Translations under genes and position numbers: made by a program
Notes under the pieces: generated by a model
The model's input: only the letters and a program-made list of their open reading frames with translations
Told to the model about the DNA's origin: nothing
Database searches by the model: none
NCBI RefSeq assembly: GCF_020171285.1
Contig: NZ_JAIUZI010000004.1
Location: 124,001-188,000, forward strand
DNA: 64,000 nucleotides
From: Seohaeicola saemankumensis
GTDB lineage: Bacteria; Pseudomonadota; Alphaproteobacteria; Rhodobacterales; Rhodobacteraceae
Direction: 5' to 3'
Shown here: positions 17,191-26,389 of the stretch, piece after piece
Layout: every line of letters begins with the position of its first letter
How positions within the stretch are numbered: position 1 is the first letter of the stretch

Positions 17191-19797
17191 TCAGGTTTCG
17201 GCGGCCTTCTTGGCCGGCGCTTTTTTCTTGGCGACCGGTTTCTTTTTGGCTGCGGTTTTCTTGGCGGGCGCCTTCTTGCGCGTGCCCTTCTTGGCGGCCT
17301 TTTCCTCGATCAGTTCCAGCGCCTGTTCCAACGTGACATTGTCGACCTCGATGGTGTCGGGCAGGGTGGCGTTGATCTTTTCCCACTTCACATAAGGTCC
17401 GTAGCGGCCCTTCATGACATTGACGGGCCCGCCATCGGGGTGTTCGCCCAACTCCCGCAAGGGGGTAGCGGCGACGCCGCGCTGGCCGCGCTTGGGTTTG
17501 CTGGCGATGATCTCGACGGCGCGGTTCATACCGATCTCGAACACGTCCTCGACGGTTTCGAGGTTGGCGTTGGTGCCGCCCCTGTTCGAAATGCTGTCGG
17601 CGTGTTTCAGGTAGGGGCCGTACCGGCCGAGGTTGGCCCAGATCGGGATGCCGTCGTCGGGGTGGTTGCCGATCAGCCGTGGCAGGCCGAGCAGTTTCAG
17701 CGCCTGTTCCAGATCGACCTCTTCCGGCGTCCAGCCCTTGGGGATCGACTGGCGCGGCGGTTTCTTGTTCTCTTCAGTGGCCTCACCACGCTGGACATAA
17801 GGACCAAACCTGCCCTTGAAGGCATAGATCTTGTCGCCCGCGTCCTCGCCCAGCAGCTTGCCTTCCGGCGGGATGCCGGAGCCAGAGGTGTCCTCCATGC
17901 TGGGCGGGCCAAAGGGCCGGGTATAGCGGCACTCGGGGTAGGCGGAGCAGCCGATGAAGGCGCCACCGGAGCGTGCGGTGCGCATGCTGAGACGGCCCTT
18001 GCCGCAGTTGGGGCACAGGCGCGGGTCGCTGCCATCTTCGGTCGGCGGGAACAGGTGCGGCTCCAGCACCTCGTTGATCTTTTCCAGAACGTCAGTGATG
18101 CGCAGTTCCGACGTTTCGGCGATGGCCGCCGAGAAATCCCGCCAGAAGCGGTTCAGCACGGTCTTGTACTCGGCGTCTCCGGCACTGACCTGGTCGAGTT
18201 CGTCTTCCAGGCTGGCGGTGAAGTCGTAGCCCACGTATTTGCGGAAATAGCTGACCAGGAAAGTGGTCACCAATCGCCCCTTGTCCTCGGGGATCAGGCG
18301 GTTCTTGTCCTTGGTGACATACCCCCGGTCCTGAATCGTGGTGACGATGCTGGCATAGGTCGACGGGCGGCCGATGCCGAGTTCTTCCATCCGTTTGACC
18401 AGCGTCGCCTCGGTATAGCGCGGCGGCGGCTGGGTGAAATGCTGCTCGGGCGTAATGGTGCGTTTGTCGGCGGTTTCTCCCTGCGAAATCTGCGGCAGCC
18501 GTTTGTCGCCGTCATCGACGACGGCGTCGTCACGACCTTCCTCGTAGACTTTGAGAAAACCGTCAAACAGCATCACCTGCCCGGTGGCGCGCAGCCCGAC
18601 CTGCCCGTCGGCGCTGGCGATGTCGACGGTGGTGCGCTCCAGCCGGGCGCTTTCCATCTGGCAGGCCAGCGTGCGTTTCCAGATCAGGTCATAGAGTTTG
18701 CGCTGATCCTCGTCCGTCAGTTTCAGCGAGGCCGCGTCGCGCTCCATGTCGGTGGGGCGGATACATTCGTGTGCCTCCTGCGCGTTCTTTGCCTTGTTCT
18801 TGTAGATGCGCGGGCTGGAGGGCACATAGTCGGCGCCATAGCGGTTCTGGATCGCGTCGCGGGCGGCCTGCACCGCCTCGGGCGCCATGTCGATACCGTC
18901 AGTCCGCATATAAGTAATGAAGCCGGCCTCGTAGAGCCGTTGCGCCGCGCTCATGGTCTGGCGCGCGCCCATGCCGAACTTGCGACTGGCTTCCTGCTGC
19001 AGGGTCGAGGTCATGAAGGGGGCGGAAGGGTTGCGCGAGGCCGGTTTCGCCTCCACCGAGGCGACGGTCAGGTCGCGGCTGGTGATCGCCTGAACGGCCA
19101 GTTCAGCCTGGGTTTCGTTCTCAATGTCGTAGCGGTCCAGCTTCTTGCCGGCCAGCACGGTCAACCGCGCCTCATAATCCTGGCCGCGCGGGGTGCTCAG
19201 GATCGCCTTGACCGACCAGTATTCGCGCGGATTAAAGGCCTCGATCTCCATCTCACGTTCGACGATCAGGCGCAGGCAGACCGATTGCACGCGGCCCGCG
19301 GATTTCGCGCCGGGCAATTTGCGCCACAACACCGGCGACAGGTTGAAGCCAACGAGGTAGTCGAGCGCGCGGCGGGCGAGATAGGCCTCGACCAGCGGCA
19401 TGTCGACCTGGCGCGGGTTCTGCATCGCCTGGGTGACCGCGTCCTGGGTGATCGCGTTAAATGTGACGCGCTTGACGTCGGTGTCCTTCTTGATCGAGCG
19501 GCGCTTGGTCAGCGCCTCCTGCAGGTGCCAACTGATCGCTTCGCCCTCGCGATCGGGGTCGGTGGCGAGGATCAGCGCGTTGTCCTCGGCCAGCGCATCG
19601 GCGATCGCCTTGACGTGTTTCTTGCTGTCGCTGGCGACCTCCCATTTCATGTCGAAATCATGATCCGGGTCGACCGATCCGTCCTTGGGCGGCAGGTCGC
19701 GGACGTGGCCATACGAGGCCAGAACCGTGTAACCAGGGCCAAGATACTTGTTGATGGTTTTGGCCTTGGCCGGGGATTCGACAACAACTACGGGCAT
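17191..19797 (-). CDS. topA: DNA topoisomerase I
   Basis: An 868-residue type IA topoisomerase. The TOPRIM domain starts the protein (VVVVESPAKAKTINKYL, ATDPDREGEAISWHL). The catalytic tyrosine is in FITYMRTDGIDM, and SAGRVQSVCLRLI is also conserved. The C-terminal part has one clear zinc-ribbon (CPNCGKGRL...CSAYPEC), several topoisomerase C-terminal repeats with GRYGPYVK/RFGPYVQ cores, and a lysine/alanine-rich tail (KKAPAKKTAAKKKP...) that should bind DNA. It relaxes negative supercoils behind RNA polymerase. It lies downstream of dprA on the same strand, a common alphaproteobacterial order. Confidence 0.97.
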   Translation of the reverse strand: MPVVVVESPAKAKTINKYLGPGYTVLASYGHVRDLPPKDGSVDPDHDFDMKWEVASDSKKHVKAIADALAEDNALILATDPDREGEAISWHLQEALTKRRSIKKDTDVKRVTFNAITQDAVTQAMQNPRQVDMPLVEAYLARRALDYLVGFNLSPVLWRKLPGAKSAGRVQSVCLRLIVEREMEIEAFNPREYWSVKAILSTPRGQDYEARLTVLAGKKLDRYDIENETQAELAVQAITSRDLTVASVEAKPASRNPSAPFMTSTLQQEASRKFGMGARQTMSAAQRLYEAGFITYMRTDGIDMAPEAVQAARDAIQNRYGADYVPSSPRIYKNKAKNAQEAHECIRPTDMERDAASLKLTDEDQRKLYDLIWKRTLACQMESARLERTTVDIASADGQVGLRATGQVMLFDGFLKVYEEGRDDAVVDDGDKRLPQISQGETADKRTITPEQHFTQPPPRYTEATLVKRMEELGIGRPSTYASIVTTIQDRGYVTKDKNRLIPEDKGRLVTTFLVSYFRKYVGYDFTASLEDELDQVSAGDAEYKTVLNRFWRDFSAAIAETSELRITDVLEKINEVLEPHLFPPTEDGSDPRLCPNCGKGRLSMRTARSGGAFIGCSAYPECRYTRPFGPPSMEDTSGSGIPPEGKLLGEDAGDKIYAFKGRFGPYVQRGEATEENKKPPRQSIPKGWTPEEVDLEQALKLLGLPRLIGNHPDDGIPIWANLGRYGPYLKHADSISNRGGTNANLETVEDVFEIGMNRAVEIIASKPKRGQRGVAATPLRELGEHPDGGPVNVMKGRYGPYVKWEKINATLPDTIEVDNVTLEQALELIEEKAAKKGTRKKAPAKKTAAKKKPVAKKKAPAKKAAET

Positions 19798-19952
19798 TTA
19801 ACGGGGAACCTCCAGCTTCGGACACGGCGCGTTCTATGGCCGCGCAACATGTGGTGCGCAAGAGGGGAATGTCAATCCGGGCGTTTTCGGCGCATTTCCG
19901 TAGGGGATGCGGCTGGCTTTTTGCCCGGCCTTTGGGCATCTGGACGAGCCGA

Positions 19953-21092
19953 TCACGTCGCCAGCGACAGCAGGCCGCCGGGCTGACGGTGGATCTGACC
20001 GTCGAGTTCCAGATCGACGAGCGCCGGTCCGAGTTCCCCGGCGCCGAGCGACAGGTCGCGCACCAGTTGGTCCTCTGCCATCGGCGAAGGGCCAAGCCGA
20101 TTGAGGATCTGCTGGTGCAACATGGCGGTCTCGCGCAGGCTTCGTGATGGCGGGGGCGGCGGCGGGATATCCTCCAGCAGGTCGCGCTGTTCCGGAGGCT
20201 CGGCAGGCAGGGCCGCGATTACGTCGTCCGCGTTGCGCACCAGCAGCGCGCCGTCGCGGATCAGCATGTTGCACCCGGCGGCGCGAGCGTCAAAGGGGTG
20301 GCCGGGTACGGCCAGCACTTCGCGGCCCTGGTCCAGCGCGTCCCGGGCGGTGATCAGGCTGCCGGATTTTGCCGCCGCCTCGACCACCACCACAGCGCGG
20401 GCGAGGCCGGAGATGATCCGGTTGCGGGCCGGAAAGTGACGGGCCATCGGGGCAAGGCCCATGGGCTGTTCCGACAGGCGCAGCCCGCGGGCCGCGATGT
20501 CGCGGGCCAGATTGGTGTTTTCAGATGGGTAGATCACGTCGACGCCGCCAGCCATCACCGCGATGGTACCGGTCTCCAGCGTCGCGGTATGCGCGGCGGT
20601 GTCGATTCCGCGCGCCAGTCCGGACACGGTGACATAGCCCCTCGCGCCCAGATCATGGGCCAGACCGCGAGCCATCCGGGTACCCAGCGAAGAGGCATTG
20701 CGTGCCCCGACCAGTGCGATTGTCCGCCGGTCGAGCAATGACAGGTCGCCGATGGCCCACAATAACGGCGGTGCATCCGGGATTTCCGCCAGCGTTTCGG
20801 GGTAATCCGGCGAACCAAGGCACAAAAGCCGCGCGTTGGCGGCTTTTGCGGCCTTGAGTTCGGCGTCGATCACGCCGGCGGGGCAGATTTCATAGCCCTC
20901 AACCCCGGCGCTGCGTGCCACTTCGGGCAGCGCGGCAAGCGCGTTCTGCGCGGTGCCATGTTCCGCCATCAGCCGGTAAAACGTTGCGATACCGACCCGG
21001 CGCGAACGCAGCAGACGAAGCCAGGAAAACCGGTCTTCTTCCGTGGTGGGTGGGAGTGGGGGGTGAGTGGAAGAATAGTTATCCTCGGTCAT
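19953..21092 (-). CDS. dprA: DNA processing protein DprA
   Basis: About 379 residues. An N-terminal SAM-like region (SWLRLLRSRRVGIATFYRLM) precedes the Rossmann fold with the family signatures GARNASSLGTRMARGLAHDL, VSGLARGIDTAAH and HFPARNRIISGLARAVVVVEA...SGSLITA, then GREVLAVPGHP. A winged-helix DprA domain ends the protein after a Pro-rich linker (DIPPPPPPSR). DprA loads RecA on incoming single-stranded DNA in transformation. The ATG at 21092 has GGAG six bases upstream. The frame to 21170 would add unconserved residues. Confidence 0.93.
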   Translation of the reverse strand: MTEDNYSSTHPPLPPTTEEDRFSWLRLLRSRRVGIATFYRLMAEHGTAQNALAALPEVARSAGVEGYEICPAGVIDAELKAAKAANARLLCLGSPDYPETLAEIPDAPPLLWAIGDLSLLDRRTIALVGARNASSLGTRMARGLAHDLGARGYVTVSGLARGIDTAAHTATLETGTIAVMAGGVDVIYPSENTNLARDIAARGLRLSEQPMGLAPMARHFPARNRIISGLARAVVVVEAAAKSGSLITARDALDQGREVLAVPGHPFDARAAGCNMLIRDGALLVRNADDVIAALPAEPPEQRDLLEDIPPPPPPSRSLRETAMLHQQILNRLGPSPMAEDQLVRDLSLGAGELGPALVDLELDGQIHRQPGGLLSLAT

Positions 21093-21197
21093 CCGTCGCT
21101 CCGCCTGCTTGCAGACAAGGAGTAGACCCCACGTAGTTAACAGCCCATGAATCGGCGCTGGTTTTTTCAAATTTTTTTCAAGCGGGGGCGAAAACGG

Positions 21198-22619
21198 TCA
21201 GGTCGCCGACCCGCCCACGGTCAGCCCGTCCATCAGGACGGTGGGCTGGCCGACCCCGACCGGGACCCACTGGCCATCCTTGCCGCAGACACCGATACCG
21301 GGATCCAGCGCCATGTCGTTGCCCAGGGCGCGCACCTGCTTCAGCGCGGTCGCCCCGTCGCCGATCAGCGTCGCGCCCTTGACCGGTGCGCCGACCTTGC
21401 CGTTCTCGACCCGGTACGCCTCGGTGCAGGAGAACACGAATTTGCCATTGGTGATGTCCACCTGCCCGCCGCCGAACCCGACCGCCCAAATGCCGTCCTT
21501 GATCTCGGCCACCAGGTCGGCCGGATCGACCTGACCCCCCAGCATGTAGGTGTTGGTCATCCGCGGCATCGGCGCGTGGGCATAGCTTTGCCGGCGCCCG
21601 TTGCCAGTGGGGTCCACCCCCATCAGCCGGGCGTTCTGACGGTCCTGCATATAGCCCACGAGGATGCCGTCCTCGATCAGCGTCGTGCGGGAGGAGGGGG
21701 TGCCTTCGTCGTCGATGGTGATCGATCCGCGCCGATCAGGGATGGTGCCGTCATCCAGAACGGTGACCCCCCGGGCGGCGACCTGTTTTCCCATCAGCCC
21801 GGCAAAGGCCGAGCTGCCCTTGCGGTTGAAATCGCCCTCCAGCCCGTGGCCGATGGCCTCGTGCAGCAGGATACCGGGCCATCCGGGCCCCAGCGCAACC
21901 TCCATGACGCCGGCCGGAGCGGGTACAGCGTCGAGATTGATCAGAGCGATCCGAAGCGCCTCGCGCGCCTTGGACTGCCACGAGGCCGGGTCGATCAAAC
22001 CGTCCAGCCCGAGGCGCCCGCCGCCGCCCGCCGTGCCGGTTTCGCGCCGCCCGTCCTGTTCCACGATGACCGAGACATTGACCCGCGTCATCGGCCGCAC
22101 GTCGCGGACGTGGACCCCGTCGGGGCGCAGGATCTCGACCTCCTGCAGCGCGGCCGCCAGCGAGGCGCTGACCTGCACGACGCGCGGATCCAGGTCGCGC
22201 GCAAAGGCGTCGATCTCGCGCAGGGTTTCGATTTTTACCGAAAAGGGGGCCGAATCAATCGGGTCGGCATCGGCATATAGCCGTGTGTTGGTCGCCCGTG
22301 GCGGCAGCGCCAGTGTCCCTCCGCCGTCCCCGACCGCCAGGCGTGCGGTTTCTGAGGCGCGTTTCAGCGCCCCGATCGAGACATCCGTGGAATGCGCGTA
22401 ACCGGCGACCTCGCCGCGCACCGCGCGCAGTCCGAACCCCTCGGAGGCGTCATAGCTTGCGGTGGCCAGACGTCCGTCATCGAACACCAGCGATTCGGAT
22501 TTCCGCCGTTCCACAAAGATTTCGCCGTCATCTGCGCCGGCTGTGGCGGCCTGCAGGATACTCAGCGCCTCGTCGCCCGGAAGCGAGGATTCGAAGGGGC
22601 GAAACGGGTCTGAAGTCAT
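21198..22619 (-). CDS. tldD: Metalloprotease TldD
   Basis: A 473-residue TldD subunit. The zinc-binding HExxxH is in LLHEAIGHGLEGDF, and a downstream cysteine lies in KFVFSCTEAYRVENGKVG. TldD pairs with TldE/PmbA, not encoded here, as a protease that degrades unfolded peptides and processes modified peptides. It lies divergent from ctaC, an order common in Rhodobacterales. GAGG precedes the ATG by nine bases. Confidence 0.95.
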   Translation of the reverse strand: MTSDPFRPFESSLPGDEALSILQAATAGADDGEIFVERRKSESLVFDDGRLATASYDASEGFGLRAVRGEVAGYAHSTDVSIGALKRASETARLAVGDGGGTLALPPRATNTRLYADADPIDSAPFSVKIETLREIDAFARDLDPRVVQVSASLAAALQEVEILRPDGVHVRDVRPMTRVNVSVIVEQDGRRETGTAGGGGRLGLDGLIDPASWQSKAREALRIALINLDAVPAPAGVMEVALGPGWPGILLHEAIGHGLEGDFNRKGSSAFAGLMGKQVAARGVTVLDDGTIPDRRGSITIDDEGTPSSRTTLIEDGILVGYMQDRQNARLMGVDPTGNGRRQSYAHAPMPRMTNTYMLGGQVDPADLVAEIKDGIWAVGFGGGQVDITNGKFVFSCTEAYRVENGKVGAPVKGATLIGDGATALKQVRALGNDMALDPGIGVCGKDGQWVPVGVGQPTVLMDGLTVGGSAT

Positions 22620-22638
22620 GCAGGTGAACCTCGTAGAT

Positions 22639-22652
22639 TTGATCTAGGTCAA
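22639..22652. promoter_or_regulatory. FNR/FnrL-like box between tldD and ctaC
   Basis: TTGATCTAGGTCAA matches the FNR consensus TTGAT-N4-ATCAA at nine of ten positions and sits in the divergent tldD-ctaC region. It is 146 bp before the ctaC start and 20 bp before the tldD start. Oxygen control of the aa3 oxidase by FnrL is plausible, but the distance does not fix which gene it serves. Confidence 0.55.
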
Positions 22653-22797
22653 AAAAGCGTCCGTTTGACGCAAGCATTTTGCTTTATCTGGTTCCCGGAA
22701 TATGATTTCTAGCGACGGCAAAGACAACGGGGCCGGTGCGATTTCGCGAATCCGCGCTGGCACGAGGTAAAACGCGATCAACCGATCAGGACGAGAT

Positions 22798-23643
22798 ATG
22801 AAGAACGCTTTGACGCTTGCGGGCCTTTTTGCTGCCCTTTCCAGCCTTCCAGCCATGGCGCAGGATGCAGTAGATTCCATCGGCAAGCCGGTGCCCGGGG
22901 GGCTGGGCTTCCAGCCGGCGGCAACCGAACTGGCCCGCGACCTGCAATCGCTAGACCATCTGATTCTGGTCATCATCACGGTGATCTGCATTTTTGTCGC
23001 GGCGCTGATCGGCTATGCGATCGTGCGGTTCAACCGCCGCGCCAACCCGAACCCGGCGACCTTCACCCACAACACCCCCATCGAGATCGCCTGGACGGTT
23101 GTACCGATCCTGATCCTGGTGTTCATCGGCGCGTTCTCGCTGCCCGTGCTGTTCAAGCAGCAGGAGATCCCCGAGGCGGATATCACCATCAAGGTGACCG
23201 GTTACCAGTGGTACTGGGGGTACGAGTACGTCGATCATGAATTCGGTTTCGAGAGCTTCTTGCTGGGGCGCGAAGATCTGGCGGAGTATGGCTACTCCGA
23301 TGACGAATACCTGCTGGCCACCGACACCCAGGTTGTCGTGCCGTCGGGCAAGATTGTCGTGATGCAGGTTACCGGGGCGGACGTGATCCACTCGTGGACG
23401 ATCCCCGCATTCGGGGTCAAGCAGGATGCCGTTCCGGGGCGTCTGGCCGAGTTGTGGTTCGAGGTGGACGAAGGCAAGGAAGGCATCTACTTCGGCCAGT
23501 GTTCGGAACTGTGCGGCAAGGACCACGCCTATATGCCCATCACGGTCAAGGTGGTAACCCAGGCCGAGTATGACGAATGGCTGAAGGGCGCGATCGATGA
23601 ATACGCGGGCCTGCCGCAAAGCTACCAGGTAGCTTCTAACTAA
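22798..23643 (+). CDS. ctaC: Cytochrome c oxidase subunit II
   Basis: A 281-residue subunit with a signal peptide ([15 protein letters not shown]), two transmembrane helices ([19 protein letters not shown] and [20 protein letters not shown]) and a periplasmic cupredoxin domain. The aromatic patch [10 protein letters not shown] and the CuA ligands (VIHSWTIP and [12 protein letters not shown]) are intact. It takes electrons from cytochrome c and passes them to subunit I, which is not in the window. It starts the cta cluster ctaC-ctaB-small gene-ctaG-ctaE. Confidence 0.97.
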   Translation: MKNALTLAGLFAALSSLPAMAQDAVDSIGKPVPGGLGFQPAATELARDLQSLDHLILVIITVICIFVAALIGYAIVRFNRRANPNPATFTHNTPIEIAWTVVPILILVFIGAFSLPVLFKQQEIPEADITIKVTGYQWYWGYEYVDHEFGFESFLLGREDLAEYGYSDDEYLLATDTQVVVPSGKIVVMQVTGADVIHSWTIPAFGVKQDAVPGRLAELWFEVDEGKEGIYFGQCSELCGKDHAYMPITVKVVTQAEYDEWLKGAIDEYAGLPQSYQVASN

Positions 23644-23651
23644 AAGCGGAT

Positions 23652-23706
23652 GGTGGGTTGAAAACCCACCCTTCGAAGGCCGTGTAGGGTGGGTTTTCAA
23701 CCCACC
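23652..23706. repeat. Twin GGTGGGTT palindromes between ctaC and ctaB
   Basis: A 19-bp palindrome at 23652-23670 (GGTGGGTT, GAA, AACCCACC) recurs as its exact reverse complement at 23688-23706. Each can fold alone, or the two can pair together over 19 bp. It sits 9 bp after the ctaC stop, so it may cut or attenuate transcription, or protect the ctaC mRNA end. Similar GTAGGGTGGGTT repeats are, to my knowledge, widespread in bacteria. Confidence 0.8.
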
Positions 23707-23726
23707 GACGCGACACGAGGAACGGA

Positions 23727-24671
23727 ATGAGCGACGCAAGCATCAATGCCAGCAACATCCGCGAGGACGAGGCCGGGTTTGGCGATTATTTCGCCCTGCT
23801 CAAGCCGCGCGTCATGTCGCTGGTCGTGTTCACCGCGCTGGTGGGGCTGCTGGCCGCGCCGGTGACGGTCCACCCCATGGTCGGGTTCTGCGCGATTCTG
23901 TTCATTGCCATCGGCGGCGGCGCCTCGGGGGCGCTGAACATGTGGTGGGATGCGGATATCGACCGGGTGATGAAGCGGACCCGCGGGCGTCCGATTCCCT
24001 CTGGCAAGGTGGAACCGGGCGAGGCGATGGCGCTGGGCCTGGCGCTGTCGGGCATGTCGTGTATCATGCTGGCGCTGGCCACCAACATCTTTGCCGGCGC
24101 TTTCCTGGCCTTTACCATCTTCTTCTACGTCGTCGTCTACACGATGTGGCTGAAACGGCTGACACCGCAGAACATCGTCATCGGCGGCGCGGCGGGGGCC
24201 TTTCCGCCGGTGATCGGATGGATCGCCGCGACCGGGTCGATGGCGGTAGAACCCTGGCTGATGTTCGCGCTGACCTTCCTGTGGACACCGCCGCATTTCT
24301 GGGCGCTGGCGCTGTTTATGCGCAGCGACTACGACGATGCCGGCGTGCCGATGCTGACTGTCACGCACGGGCGCCGCGCGACGCGGGTTCACATCCTGGT
24401 CTATACGTTGCTTCTGGCGCTGTTCGCGGTTGGCGCGGCCTTCTCCGGGATTGGCGGGCCGCTCTACCTGGCGGTGTCGCTGGTGCTGAACGCGCTCTTC
24501 ATCCGCGGCGCCTTCCGCATCTGGCGCCGAGACGAGGCGGCATCGGAGGCGGATAATTTCGCGACCGAGCGCTCTTTCTTCAAACTCTCCCTGCTCTATC
24601 TTTTCCTGCACTTCGGCGCGGTTCTGGCAGAAGCGTTGCTGAAACCCTATGGATTGGGAGGCTGGGGATGA
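23727..24671 (+). CDS. ctaB: Protoheme IX farnesyltransferase
   Basis: A 314-residue membrane prenyltransferase with about nine helices. The first Asp-rich motif NMWWDADIDRVMKRTRGRPIP is the UbiA-type prenyl diphosphate site, and a second conserved loop is YDDAGVPMLTVTHGRRATR. It converts heme B to heme O for the aa3 oxidase. A GAGG lies six bases before the ATG. The stop overlaps the start of the next small gene (ATGA). Confidence 0.96.
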   Translation: MSDASINASNIREDEAGFGDYFALLKPRVMSLVVFTALVGLLAAPVTVHPMVGFCAILFIAIGGGASGALNMWWDADIDRVMKRTRGRPIPSGKVEPGEAMALGLALSGMSCIMLALATNIFAGAFLAFTIFFYVVVYTMWLKRLTPQNIVIGGAAGAFPPVIGWIAATGSMAVEPWLMFALTFLWTPPHFWALALFMRSDYDDAGVPMLTVTHGRRATRVHILVYTLLLALFAVGAAFSGIGGPLYLAVSLVLNALFIRGAFRIWRRDEAASEADNFATERSFFKLSLLYLFLHFGAVLAEALLKPYGLGGWG

Positions 24672-24829
24672 GTTTTCGCGCAACACATGATCTGCACAAG
24701 CGCCGTTTTGGCCGCAACCTGGGCGTCGGGCTGGTGTTGGCTGCCTTTATCGCCATCGTCTTTGGCCTGACCATCGCCAAGGTGTCGAATGGCGGTATGA
24801 CGTTCCAGCCGGGAACGGAGCAGAACTGA
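24668..24829 (+). CDS. Small membrane protein of the cta operon (CoxF-like)
   Basis: A 53-residue gene. The protein has a basic N-terminus (MSFRATHDLHKRRFGRN), one membrane helix (LGVGLVLAAFIAIVFGLTIA) and a short polar tail. Its start overlaps the ctaB stop (ATGA) and its stop overlaps the ctaG start (TGATG), so all three are translationally coupled. A small ORF at this place is common in alphaproteobacterial cta operons and is sometimes called CoxF. Its function is not known to me. Confidence 0.85.
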   Translation: MSFRATHDLHKRRFGRNLGVGLVLAAFIAIVFGLTIAKVSNGGMTFQPGTEQN

Positions 24830-25404
24830 TGGCGATGTCGGGTCCGCAAAAAACGGTTGTACAACTGGTCAGCGTCGTCGTTGTCATGGGCGCGCTCGCC
24901 TGGGCATCGGTGCCGTTTTACGACTGGTTCTGCCGGGTGACGGGCTTTGGCGGCGCAACAAACGTGGCCGAGGCCGGGTCGGACGAGATTCTGGACCAGA
25001 CCATCAAGGTCCGGTTCGACGCCTCCAAGGACCGTGGCATGCCGTGGGAGTTCAAACCGGTTCAGCGCGAAATGACCATGCGCATCGGCGAAACCGGGCT
25101 GGCATTTTACGAGGCATACAACCCGACCGACCGCGTTGTGGCGGGGTCGGCAAGCTATAATGTGACCCCCTATTCGGCTGGGTACTTTTTTGACAAGATC
25201 GACTGTTTCTGCTTCGAAGAACAGGTGTTGCAACCCGGTGAGCGGGTGCAGATGCCGGTGACGTTCTTCGTCGATCCCGAAATTGTCGACGACCGCGACG
25301 GAAAATACGTGCATACGATTACATTGTCGTACACGTTCCATGAAATCGATCTGCCCGAGGGCTATGCCGCCCTCGATAAAAAGGCAGACACAAACCTGAA
25401 CTAG
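24829..25404 (+). CDS. ctaG: Cytochrome c oxidase assembly protein CtaG/Cox11
   Basis: A 191-residue protein with one N-terminal membrane anchor ([26 protein letters not shown]) and a periplasmic Cox11 domain. The copper-binding CFCFEEQ motif and the conserved YNVTP and [11 protein letters not shown] stretches are present. It delivers copper to CuB in subunit I. It is translationally coupled to the small gene upstream, and ctaE follows after 22 bp. Confidence 0.96.
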   Translation: MAMSGPQKTVVQLVSVVVVMGALAWASVPFYDWFCRVTGFGGATNVAEAGSDEILDQTIKVRFDASKDRGMPWEFKPVQREMTMRIGETGLAFYEAYNPTDRVVAGSASYNVTPYSAGYFFDKIDCFCFEEQVLQPGERVQMPVTFFVDPEIVDDRDGKYVHTITLSYTFHEIDLPEGYAALDKKADTNLN

Positions 25405-25426
25405 GCCGCGAGGTGAGGGACACTTA

Positions 25427-26242
25427 ATGGCACACGCAAAGAACCACGATTATCACATTCTGGCACCATCGATCTGGCCGTTGATCGGTGCCATTGGCGG
25501 CTTTGTCATGCTGTTCGGCGCGGTGCTGTGGATGCACGGCGTCACCGCATGGATGTTCTGGATGGGTTTTGTGGCCGTCCTGTACACCATGTTCGCCTGG
25601 TGGTCCGAAGTGGTGAACGAAAGCCATATCGGCGATCACACCCCGGTTGTGCGGATCGGCCTGCGTTATGGCTTTATTCTGTTCATCATGTCCGAGGTGA
25701 TGTTCTTTTTCGCTTGGTTCTGGTCGTTCTTCAAACACGCCATGTACCCGATGTGGGAATATGTCGGTACCGAGTACGCGCAGCCGCATATTCACGCCAT
25801 CGACCCGTTCCACCTGCCGCTGATCAACACGCTGATCCTGCTGCTTTCCGGCTGCGCCGTGACCTGGGCGCACCACGGGCTGGTGCATGGCAACGACCGC
25901 AAGGCGCTGATCAACGGTCTGGCCATCGGGATCGCGTTGGGCGTCCTGTTTACCGCGTTCCAGGCCTATGAGTACGCGCTCCTGCTGACACACGACGGCT
26001 GGAAATTCGGCGAGGACATCTTCTTCTCGAACTTCTTCATGGCGACCGGCTTCCACGGCTTCCACGTTCTGATCGGGACTGTGTTTCTGATTGTCTGCCT
26101 GATCCGCGCGATCAAGGGGGACTTTACCCCCGAACAGCACGTCGGTTTCGAGGCCGCCGCATGGTACTGGCACTTTGTCGACGTGGTCTGGCTGTTCCTG
26201 TTCTTTGCCGTCTACATCTGGGGCACCGCAGGTCTGGGTTAA
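25427..26242 (+). CDS. ctaE: Cytochrome c oxidase subunit III
   Basis: A 271-residue, seven-helix membrane subunit that begins [19 protein letters not shown]. Conserved features include the [10 protein letters not shown] segment with the nearby EVMF glutamate, [11 protein letters not shown], and [14 protein letters not shown] at the C-terminus. It stabilises the oxidase core and proton uptake. A terminator follows the stop, so this ends the ctaC-E transcript. The DUF983 gene often found next to it in relatives is absent here. Confidence 0.96.
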   Translation: MAHAKNHDYHILAPSIWPLIGAIGGFVMLFGAVLWMHGVTAWMFWMGFVAVLYTMFAWWSEVVNESHIGDHTPVVRIGLRYGFILFIMSEVMFFFAWFWSFFKHAMYPMWEYVGTEYAQPHIHAIDPFHLPLINTLILLLSGCAVTWAHHGLVHGNDRKALINGLAIGIALGVLFTAFQAYEYALLLTHDGWKFGEDIFFSNFFMATGFHGFHVLIGTVFLIVCLIRAIKGDFTPEQHVGFEAAAWYWHFVDVVWLFLFFAVYIWGTAGLG

Positions 26243-26271
26243 GTCAACCGCCTGCCTCTCACAAGTCTCAG

Positions 26272-26295
26272 GCGCGCGGGGAACCGCGCGCTTTT
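26272..26295 (+). terminator. Rho-independent terminator after ctaE
   Basis: Arms GCGCGCGG (26272-26279) and CCGCGCGC (26284-26291) around GGAA, followed by TTTT. It ends the oxidase transcript 30 bp after the ctaE stop and separates it from surf1. Confidence 0.8.
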
Positions 26296-26389
26296 CCATT
26301 GAAAGACGACCCCTTCGTGGCCCTGCTGACCTGATGCGACGCCCCCTTTCCACAGACACCGGACCGGCCCGGCACGCGAGCGCGACCTG

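Noticed and set aside
17440..19986. An 848-residue open frame opposite topA
   Set aside because: It is the antisense shadow of topA. High GC leaves long open frames on the opposite strand, and the sequence shows no domain.
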